The notes under the pieces were generated by a model. That model was not told the origin of the DNA. It made no database searches and worked only from the letters and a program-made list of their open reading frames with translations. From contig OY762444.1 in NCBI GenBank assembly GCA_963665735.1, positions 2,294,001-2,358,000 of the forward strand: a DNA stretch of 64,000 bases, written 5' to 3'. Made by a program: the position numbers and the translations under genes. Of the stretch, positions 58,043 through 64,000 are shown piece by piece. Position 1 is the stretch's first letter. Every line of letters begins with the position of its first letter. This DNA is from CATOSK01 sp963665735. Its GTDB lineage: Bacteria; Chloroflexota; Dehalococcoidia; Lucifugimonadales; UBA3495.

Positions 58043-58080
58043 GGGACGCTCTTCCTGTTACTGGCCGGTTCCGGCGGATT

Positions 58081-58265
58081 CAGGGGCTTTCAGTTGTCTC
58101 CCGGAACGGAGGAAAGGCTCAAAATTCCTGCGGTTAGGCGACGCTGCCGGGGGCAGGAATTTTAGGTTCTTCGCTACGCTCAGAATGACATGGGGGCGCT
58201 CAGAATAACATGGGGGCGCTCAGAATGACGTGAAAGGGCGAGGAAGGGAAACTGAAAGACCCTGT
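58081..58265. mobile_element. 185-bp MITE with TIRs and 8-bp target duplication (MITE-1, reference copy)
   Basis: Left CAGGGGCTTTCAGTTG and right AACTGAAAGACCCTG are inverted ends (one mismatch over 15). GGCGGATT directly repeats at 58073-58080 and 58266-58273. The interior carries CTGCGGTTAGGCGACG and three CGCTCAGAATxAC repeats; no coding capacity. Related copies: 30734, 44433 and about 47325. Confidence 0.85.
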
Positions 58266-58350
58266 GGCGGATTGTATCATTGTTTCCCCGGTTGGGGATT
58301 TCTGGTAGCATGGCGGGAAATTTCCGGGGGCTTGGAAAGGACGGGAGATT

Positions 58351-59799
58351 ATGGGCCTTGGCAAGCTGTTGACCAAACCGTTGTCCGGCTACCCCGGCGG
58401 GTACAAGCGTATGCGGCGGGGAACCCAGGGTTTTGACCAGACTCCCCCCTTCCGCCAGCCGGAGGAACCGCGAGACCGGCGCAGCCGAATCCCGCCCACG
58501 GGATTCCGGGAATACTGGTATCCGGCCCTGCCGGCCAAGGATGTCACCAAGAAAAAGCCGGAAGTGCTGCGGATGCTGGGAACGGACGTGGTGTTTTTCC
58601 GGGACAAGCAGGGGGAAGTCCAGGCGTTGCTGGACTGGTGCCCCCACCGCTCGGTTTACCTGTCTATGGGCCGGTGCTACTTCGAGGGGTTTCTGACCTG
58701 TCCCTACCACGGGGCCACTTTTGACGGCGACGGCAATTGCGTCGCTTTCCTTACCGAAGGCCCGGACTCGAAGATGACGGGCGCGCCGGGCATGAAGGCC
58801 CGCAAGTTTCCCACCACCACCATCAAGGGAATGGTGTTCGTCTGGATGGGGGAGGGCGAACCCGTTGACCCGCAAGAGGATATACCGCCGGAGATGTTCG
58901 AGCCGCACAACATCTTTCGGCCCGTGTTTACCATGTTCGACTGCAATTGGGTGCTGGTGCTGGAAAACACCATGGACGCCCATAACGCCTTTATGGTTCA
59001 CCGCAACGCCTTGCGAATCCTGAAGAGCCGGCTGGGGGGACGCCCCCGCACACCGCTGGGCTACCGGGTTAACATCGTCAACAACAAGAACGTCCACTAC
59101 CGGCCCGGTTCGGGCAAGTCCTCGGTGGAAAAGTACTATGAGGACGAGGACGGCAAAGTCCCTTACCAGATGTATTACCCCGGCGTGGATGGGGTTTGGC
59201 CGCTGCATCGCTGGCGGTTGATTTGGACGTGGATTTATGACCGGCGCGCCCGACGGAGGGGCCAGTCGCCGGGGCGGCTGCAACCGCGTCAGGCGGAAGC
59301 CCCGGACGTTAACGAATGGAACGGCACCCGCCTGCCGGGGATGTCGCGCACCGGGGGCAACAACGAGTTTTTCCGCAGCACCCGCTGGGCGGTGCCGGTG
59401 GAGGACAACCTGACCCGCATGGTGTATTTGAACGTGGAACGGTACAGCAAGCCGCCGGGCGTGGCGCGCCGCCTGTGGAGCGGAGTTTCCTGGCCCTACC
59501 GCAACTGGGAGTTGAACTTTAACTTCCGCAACCAGGACTACGACGCGGAAAAGTACGTCCAGTACGATTTCCCGGAGTACCTGTCTTCCACCGATTCGGT
59601 GGTGGTGGCGATGCGGCGGCTGTTCGTGGAACACGCCCGGGACGTGCAGCGGCGGCGGGAACGGGAAGAGGAACTGCCGGAAAGCCCGGAGGAAACGGAA
59701 GCCGAATTGATGGTAAGGGAGGGCGACGCGCGGGTTGCCGCCACCAGCGAGGTTTTCGACGCCGACCGGCTGGAACGGGAACTGTTGCGGCGGGCCTGA
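58351..59799 (+). CDS. Rieske 2Fe-2S aromatic ring-hydroxylating-type oxygenase
   Basis: 482 residues. Rieske cluster ligands C97-P-H99 and C117-P-Y-H120 (DWCPHRSVYLSMGRCY, FLTCPYHGATFDG). The C-terminal catalytic domain has N206 and the mononuclear iron His pair H211/H217 within LENTMDAHNAFMVHRNAL. The C-terminus is long, Glu/Arg-rich and helical. Oxygenation of an aromatic or alicyclic substrate using an external reductase is expected; the solitary ferredoxin at 2613 could serve. GGAAAGGACGGGAG precedes the ATG. Confidence 0.92.
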   Translation: MGLGKLLTKPLSGYPGGYKRMRRGTQGFDQTPPFRQPEEPRDRRSRIPPTGFREYWYPALPAKDVTKKKPEVLRMLGTDVVFFRDKQGEVQALLDWCPHRSVYLSMGRCYFEGFLTCPYHGATFDGDGNCVAFLTEGPDSKMTGAPGMKARKFPTTTIKGMVFVWMGEGEPVDPQEDIPPEMFEPHNIFRPVFTMFDCNWVLVLENTMDAHNAFMVHRNALRILKSRLGGRPRTPLGYRVNIVNNKNVHYRPGSGKSSVEKYYEDEDGKVPYQMYYPGVDGVWPLHRWRLIWTWIYDRRARRRGQSPGRLQPRQAEAPDVNEWNGTRLPGMSRTGGNNEFFRSTRWAVPVEDNLTRMVYLNVERYSKPPGVARRLWSGVSWPYRNWELNFNFRNQDYDAEKYVQYDFPEYLSSTDSVVVAMRRLFVEHARDVQRRREREEELPESPEETEAELMVREGDARVAATSEVFDADRLERELLRRA

Positions 59800-59891
59800 C
59801 CGGGACCAGCAAGTATTAGACCCCCACCCCAACCATCCCCCTGGCAGGGGGAGGGTGCTTATTGCCGGGGGGCATAGCTGGAGGTTAATAA
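59800..59891. repeat. Family B palindrome upstream of sodC
   Basis: CACCCCAACCATCCCCCT/AGGGGGAGGG at about 59822-59856. The GGAGGT Shine-Dalgarno of the next gene follows. Confidence 0.7.
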
Positions 59892-60437
59892 ATGGCATTG
59901 AAAGCCCGTCTCATATCTACCGCCGGCATGGTCGTTTTCTTGTTGTTGTTGGCTTTGGCCGGATGCGGCAACGGAGGGGACTTGCCTTCCGGCGCGAAGG
60001 CCAGCGCCGAGTTGAAATCGCCGGAAGGCGATGTCATGGGGGCCGTTACCATGACACAAGGGCCTAACGGCGTTCTGGTATCGGTCAACGTGACCGGGCT
60101 GGTCCCGGGCGGTCACGGTTTCCATATCCATGAGTTTGGACGCTGCTCGCCGGACTTTTCCGCTGCCGGCGACCACTTCGCCCCGGAAAATTCCGGTCAC
60201 GGCTATTTGGACGTTGACGGCGACCACGCCGGGGATATGCCGAACATCTACGCCGCGGCGGACGGAACGGCCCAGGCCGATGCGTTCAACGACGCGATAA
60301 CCCTAGCGTCGGGACGCAAAAACTCGGTAATGGACGATGACGGCTCGGCCATTATTGTCCACGAAAAACCGGATACTTACGGCGCCGATGCGGGGGCCGG
60401 TGGCCGCGTCGCCTGCGGCGTTATCGTTCCCGACTAA
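59892..60437 (+). CDS. sodC: Cu/Zn superoxide dismutase, lipoprotein form
   Basis: 181 residues. Signal peptide with lipobox ALAGC gives acylated C25, so the enzyme is anchored outside the membrane. Metal ligands: HGFHIHEFGRCS, AGDHFAPENSGHG, VDGDHAGDMPNI and SAIIVHEKPDTYG; the intrasubunit disulfide would use C of GRCS and C of RVACGVI. Removes superoxide produced outside the cell, useful beside flavin- and iron-oxygenases. GGAGGT is 8 nt before the ATG. Confidence 0.94.
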   Translation: MALKARLISTAGMVVFLLLLALAGCGNGGDLPSGAKASAELKSPEGDVMGAVTMTQGPNGVLVSVNVTGLVPGGHGFHIHEFGRCSPDFSAAGDHFAPENSGHGYLDVDGDHAGDMPNIYAAADGTAQADAFNDAITLASGRKNSVMDDDGSAIIVHEKPDTYGADAGAGGRVACGVIVPD

Positions 60438-60634
60438 GCCCGTTGCGGCGATTTACCCCCTCCCTAACCCTCCCCCTGGCAGGGGGAGGGTATTTTTTGC
60501 CGGACAGGGTTGGTTTAGTCCGGGGATTTGGATTCCCGCTTTCGCGGGAATGGTTTTTCACCCCCATCCTAGCCTTCCCCCATCAAGGGGGAAGGGATTT
60601 TTTGATTTCAGGTTTCGCTGGAATAACAGGGCAT
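60438..60634. repeat. Two family B copies and one family A copy
   Basis: Family B at about 60457-60495 and 60559-60598, family A variant GCTTTCGCGGGAATGG at 60538. They separate convergent sodC and the solute-binding protein gene. Confidence 0.75.
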
Positions 60635-61903
60635 TTAGGGGGCGAATTGGTAAACGACGGGCATGGTTTCGGGGTCTGGGGAGTCGGCGTCGGTGTGGTG
60701 GAGGATTAACAGGCGTCCGGTGCCGCAGTCGCCGAAGTCGTCGCAGTTGATTTGGCCGATGATGCCGCCGAATCCCTTGGTGTCGGTCAATGCCTGGCGC
60801 AGCTGCTCCCGGTCAACGTAGAGGGTCTCTCCCTCAACGACGGCGACGGCTTCCACGGCCCGCAGCAGCATGGTGGCGGCGTCATAGGCGTGGGGCAGAT
60901 ACACCGAGGTCGGGGGCTGGCCGTACTTTTCCGCGAAGGCGTCTTCCAAACCGGCCCCGGAGCGGCCCGTGGCTTGATTCACATTTTCGCTGAAACCCAA
61001 CTCCGGGCCGGGGAAGTACATTCCTTCGGTTTCCGGTTCGGTAAGGTACAGAGGGGACAGCAGGGCAGCGCCGCCAATCAGTGGTATGCCGTCCAGCCCA
61101 TCAACCTGGTCAAGCTGCTGGACGATGTGGGTGGCCTCTCCCCGGAACAGGGGGAAGAACAGACCTTCCGGCCCGTCGGCGGCGATGCGGGTAAGGATGG
61201 GAACCATGTCGGTGTCGCCACGGCTCACCGACTCGATGGTTACCGTTCCGCCCAGGGACTGGAAGGCGTCGGAAAAAGCCCCGGTCAGCCCGGAAGTGTA
61301 GGGGTCGCCGTCGTTAATCGCTCCCATGCGGCGCAACCCCAGGTCGTTGTAAACGAACCGGGCGACGGCGCGGGCCTGGTAGATGTCGTTGTTGGCAGTG
61401 CGGTAGTAGCCGGCGTGGTGGTTGGAGCCGGGGTTGCCCTGCAAGTCGGAGGTCAGGGACGGCGACGTGGTGGAGGGGGCAATCATCACCATGCCGGCCT
61501 CGCTGATGATGGGGGCGGCGGCGCTGGCGGCCAGGGAACAGGAAGTGCCGATGACGCCGACGATGCGGGGGTCGCCGGCAACGGTCATGGCGCCGGCCGC
61601 GCCGCCGTCGTCGCTGCAACGGGTGTCAATGGCTGCGCCGACTACCACTTCGCGCCCGTGAATGGGGCCGTAGTCCTGGGCGGCCTGGACGACGCCGGCG
61701 TAGGGTTCGATGCCCAGGTCGGAGGCGCCGGTGAGGGAGCCAAGGGCGCGGATGTGGACGGGTTCGCCGGGGGGAAATTCCACGGCTCCCAGGGGGCCGG
61801 CCTCAAAACCGGGGTCAGCGCAGGCGATGGCGGCCACTGCCAGCAAGGGAGTCAGGGCTATGAGTTGGAGTAATTTCAAGCCGGGGCGCCGAAGTTTGAC
61901 CAT
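60635..61903 (-). CDS. Branched-chain amino-acid-type ABC transporter substrate-binding lipoprotein
   Basis: 422 residues, LivJ/Peripla_BP_6 family. Lipoprotein signal with AVAAIAC (C28). Core motifs: PVHIRALGSLTGASDLGIEP, GVIGTSCSLAASAAAPIISE, MVMIAPSTTSPSLTSDLQ, GYYRTANNDIYQARAVARFV and YLPHAYDAATMLLRAVEAV. AGGAGC precedes the ATG. No permease or ATPase genes are adjacent in the window, so the rest of the transporter is elsewhere. Ligand unknown. Confidence 0.92.
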   Translation of the reverse strand: MVKLRRPGLKLLQLIALTPLLAVAAIACADPGFEAGPLGAVEFPPGEPVHIRALGSLTGASDLGIEPYAGVVQAAQDYGPIHGREVVVGAAIDTRCSDDGGAAGAMTVAGDPRIVGVIGTSCSLAASAAAPIISEAGMVMIAPSTTSPSLTSDLQGNPGSNHHAGYYRTANNDIYQARAVARFVYNDLGLRRMGAINDGDPYTSGLTGAFSDAFQSLGGTVTIESVSRGDTDMVPILTRIAADGPEGLFFPLFRGEATHIVQQLDQVDGLDGIPLIGGAALLSPLYLTEPETEGMYFPGPELGFSENVNQATGRSGAGLEDAFAEKYGQPPTSVYLPHAYDAATMLLRAVEAVAVVEGETLYVDREQLRQALTDTKGFGGIIGQINCDDFGDCGTGRLLILHHTDADSPDPETMPVVYQFAP

Positions 61904-62184
61904 TACGTTGCCGCTCCTGTGTCAGTTGGGGGTGGTTTTTTTGGCGTTAGAGACTGTCTCAAGACTGGTAGCCAAACAGCCTGGAAATGATGGTTGACTT
62001 GGCTGTTCAGCCTGAGTCAGTCGAAGGGCCGTCCGTTCATGGTTCGACAAGCTCACCACGAACGGACTTCCAGTTTACCTATGATTCGCTTGATGGTCGC
62101 GACGAAACTAGCTCCCGTTGTATCTGGATCCCCCTTTCGCCGGGATGACGGTGGTTAGACCGGCCTTATGCGATAGCGATGACT
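61904..62184. repeat. Intergenic region with a MITE-3-like end and an imperfect inverted repeat
   Basis: A single MITE-3-like end TTAGAGACTGTCTCAAGA (61947-61964), then GTCCGTTCATGGT and ACCACGAACGGAC forming a hairpin around a TCGACAAGCTC loop (about 62031-62068), and a family A-like CTTTCGCCGGGATGACGG (62138). No gene. Confidence 0.65.
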
Positions 62185-62670
62185 TTATTGCCGGCTTCCC
62201 GGCAAGGGCGGGCGGGTGGCGGCCCAGCCTGCCACACCCTGCGGGGGCGTTTCCGGGGTTCGGGCTTTGTGCCACAAGCGGAGGGCAACGGCGGCCAATA
62301 ACAGCGGCAACAAGGTGTATATGACAACCCAGAAATCGGCGGATTCGGTACGGGCCGGGGAGAGGGTGCCGGACCAATTCCAGAAGAATACGATGGCCAG
62401 GGCGGCGGAACCGTAGAAAACCGAGTTGGCTTCGATATAGCGGCGGAAGTTGGCGGAGTTGTCGCGGTCAACGCGGCGCTTTTCGTGGTAGGTGGCTGCC
62501 AGCGCCAAGACGATGGCGGCGGCCATAATCATGTTCTGGATGTCCCAAGGCACGTAGGAAACCTCTTCTCTGAGAAGGTGGGCGTACCACTGGTTGACGA
62601 TGGGGTGAACGGCTACGATCACCGCCGTAAAGATTAGGTAGCCCGCCGCGATACGAAGGAGGATGGGCAT
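62185..62670 (-). CDS. Four-TM membrane protein (paralogue A), 161 aa
   Basis: Hydrophobic segments at about residues 4-24, 45-63, 83-102 and 112-130, with a cytoplasmic EKRRVDRDNSANFRRYIEA loop. Homologous to the protein at 62954: both share YLIxxAVxVAV, AAxYxEKRRxD, SAALxIxFFWNW and DFWVVI. The ATG leader (GGAGAGAAAGT) is identical in both, indicating recent duplication including the RBS. Function unknown. Confidence 0.72.
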   Translation of the reverse strand: MPILLRIAAGYLIFTAVIVAVHPIVNQWYAHLLREEVSYVPWDIQNMIMAAAIVLALAATYHEKRRVDRDNSANFRRYIEANSVFYGSAALAIVFFWNWSGTLSPARTESADFWVVIYTLLPLLLAAVALRLWHKARTPETPPQGVAGWAATRPPLPGSRQ

Positions 62671-62953
62671 ACTTTCTCTCCACGTTGCTGGAATGGAGGC
62701 CGGGGACTGGCCGGCGGCTGTGGCCTTGGTGCGGAGGGAGACCTATCAGAATCGCGGGTTCCGGGACCCACGGATGACATCGGTTTTGGCTTAGTTCTTA
62801 TCAGGCTCTTGGATGTTAGATTGAAAATCCCTTCTTCGCTTCTCTCCCAACGGTATGCCACCCCCACCCTAACCCTCCCCCTACCAGGGGGAGGGGATTT
62901 GTCCCACACCCTCTTACGAAGTTGGGGGCGGACGGGCAATGTGGGCGAGTTGC
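62671..62953. repeat. Spacer with family B copy
   Basis: Family B palindrome at about 62860-62902 followed by CCCACACCCTCTTA, also seen after family B copies at about 36252 and 57690, showing the family extends beyond the palindrome. No gene. Confidence 0.65.
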
Positions 62954-63358
62954 TCATGTCTGGCGCCACAACCGGCAGCCGGCGACTCCCATGACCAAGG
63001 GCGTGAGAGTGTCAATGACGACCCAGAAATCGCCGTCGGCGTCGGCATTGGGGGCCAGGCTGCTGAACCAGTTCCAGAAGAACAGGATGAACAGGGCGGC
63101 GGCAGAGAAAAAGAGGACGTTGACGCCAATCCAGTCCCTCAATTCGGTCGAGCCGGCGGCATCCATCCGACGTTTTTCGGCATAAGCGGCGACTACGGCG
63201 ATAATCATTCCGGCTCCCATGAACCAGTTGAGGACACTCCAGACGGGATAGGGGGCGTCGCCGCCGGGGTGATACCAGGGAGTGGCGATAAAGTTCACGG
63301 CTACGGCCACCGCCACCAGGATGAGATAGACTGCCGCCGCGCGAATAAGGAGGGACAT
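62954..63358 (-). CDS. Four-TM membrane protein (paralogue B), 134 aa
   Basis: Helices at about 4-24, 42-60, 78-97 and 108-126, with AYAEKRRMDAAGSTELRDWI between TM2 and TM3 and LFILFFWNWFSSLAP at TM3. Lacks the Pro-rich C-terminal extension of paralogue A. Same RBS and start context. Function unknown. Confidence 0.72.
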   Translation of the reverse strand: MSLLIRAAAVYLILVAVAVAVNFIATPWYHPGGDAPYPVWSVLNWFMGAGMIIAVVAAYAEKRRMDAAGSTELRDWIGVNVLFFSAAALFILFFWNWFSSLAPNADADGDFWVVIDTLTPLVMGVAGCRLWRQT

Positions 63359-63427
63359 ACTTTCTCTCCGAGTTGCCCGAGTCGGGCCGGGAATCGTCCC
63401 GGAACTTATGGCACCGGGGCGATGGGT

Positions 63428-63862
63428 TTAAGTCCTTTCGGCGGATTCGTCGGGCGCGTTGTCCGGGTTGGCAACTTCGGCATGGACGACTTCGGTTTCG
63501 CCGGCGATTTCGTCAACGGCGACGGTTTCGCTATCCTGGGTGGCAATCTCGGCATGGACGGTTTCGGTTTCGCTGACGTTTTCATCAACGGCGTCAACGG
63601 CAACGGTTTCGTTGGGTAGGTCGGCAACGGATTCTTCCATTGAGCCGGTTTTGCTGCGGCGGAAAGTGTCCCGCACCGCGGTGACCGGGCATGAGGCCAT
63701 GCCGCGCAGGTTATCGGTGACGCCGCCGGCCCGGTTCCGCAGTCGGCTGGCGCGTTGGCCGATGGTTTCCCGGCTCTTTTTCGGGGTTAGAATCAAGGCT
63801 ACCGCCGCGCCGGCGGCGACGCCGGCCATGATGCCAACCAGGAAGTTGCTGCTCTTTTTCAT
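63428..63862 (-). CDS. YtxH-like membrane protein with repetitive acidic C-terminus, 144 aa
   Basis: From the ATG at 63862 (MKKSSN): one TM helix FLVGIMAGVAAGAAVALIL then TPKKSRETIGQRASRLRNRA, the YtxH/gas-vesicle-like hallmark (GxxxG-rich helix plus TPxxGxxxR). The C-terminal ~70 residues are acidic with imperfect repeats (ETVAVDAVDENVSETETVHA, then ETVAVDEIAGETEVVHA). General stress/envelope role in relatives; here unknown. A longer frame to 63952 has no RBS. Confidence 0.75.
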   Translation of the reverse strand: MKKSSNFLVGIMAGVAAGAAVALILTPKKSRETIGQRASRLRNRAGGVTDNLRGMASCPVTAVRDTFRRSKTGSMEESVADLPNETVAVDAVDENVSETETVHAEIATQDSETVAVDEIAGETEVVHAEVANPDNAPDESAERT

Positions 63863-64000
63863 ATCCACCCATCCAGGCATTACGGGGTATTTGAGGCCCC
63901 GGATTTGACCGAACCGAATTTTGGCATGGGGATTTCGGCCCGGACACTTCAAGTATTATGGCAGTAACCGGGTTAATTGTCATGCCCGGCGGAGGGGAGG
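63863..64000. other. Right edge of window, no gene assigned
   Basis: 138 bp without a supported frame; a TATTATGGCAGTAACC stretch near 63955 may hold a promoter for the YtxH-like gene on the minus strand, not convincing. Confidence 0.3.

Overview
The window is high-GC, gene-dense bacterial chromosome with no rRNA operon, plasmid or prophage backbone. Gene content points to Chloroflexota, most likely an uncultured Dehalococcoidia/SAR202-type lineage: five paralogous luciferase-like flavin monooxygenases, CaiB/BaiF CoA-transferase, Rieske oxygenase, amidohydrolase, fumarylacetoacetase-family and thiolase-DUF35 genes, an OmpR-type two-component pair, and a very large load of short intergenic repeats. 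This taxonomic call is an inference from gene families; no rRNA is present to confirm it.

Layout. 1-6.1 kb holds housekeeping genes (pnp, rpsO, lepB) plus a Uma2-family nuclease, a Rieske ferredoxin, an SMP-30-type lactonase and a membrane-anchored double Cache protein. 6.1-11.3 kb carries defence-type genes of lower GC: an Abi_2/HEPN gene preceded by what looks like an independent ~55-nt RNA unit, and an AAA ATPase-DUF4276 pair with overlapping stop and start. 11.3-16 kb has a hydantoinase-like amidohydrolase, an MFS transporter and a flavin monooxygenase. 16-21.4 kb is a repeat-rich island with an orphan 100-aa gene, a His/Cys-repeat peptide, a CDF metal exporter with an enormous His/Asp repeat, tRNA-Ile(GAU) and a decayed xanthine-dehydrogenase fragment. 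22-27.8 kb is a minus-strand catabolic cluster (amidohydrolase, carboxymuconolactone decarboxylase-like, FAH family, two-subunit TPP decarboxylase, flavin monooxygenase). 28-29.5 kb has a Zn-ribbon protein and a toxin-antitoxin pair. 30.9-36.1 kb holds two more flavin monooxygenases, a DAO-family oxidase, a polysaccharide deacetylase/allantoinase-like protein and an alpha/beta hydrolase that lacks its nucleophilic serine. 37-47 kb has a giant BNR beta-propeller protein, a MidA-type methyltransferase, a thiolase-DUF35 pair, a HAD phosphatase and a tandem-fused CoA transferase. 47.8-55.3 kb contains a Fur-family regulator, a 1289-aa fibronectin-III surface protein and a two-component system. 55.4-64 kb has VOC, PNPOx-like, SDR, Rieske oxygenase, Cu/Zn SOD, a branched-chain-type solute-binding lipoprotein and small membrane proteins.

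Functionally the window looks like an accessory catabolic chromosome segment for oxidised organic matter (C-N, ring and C-C cleavage, CoA-thioester handling), interspersed with metal homeostasis and phage-defence genes. Almost every gap holds copies of a few short palindromic or TIR-flanked repeats. Three have convincing terminal inverted repeats and two of these also have flanking target duplications, and a ~24-nt micro-insert recurs nested inside other repeats.
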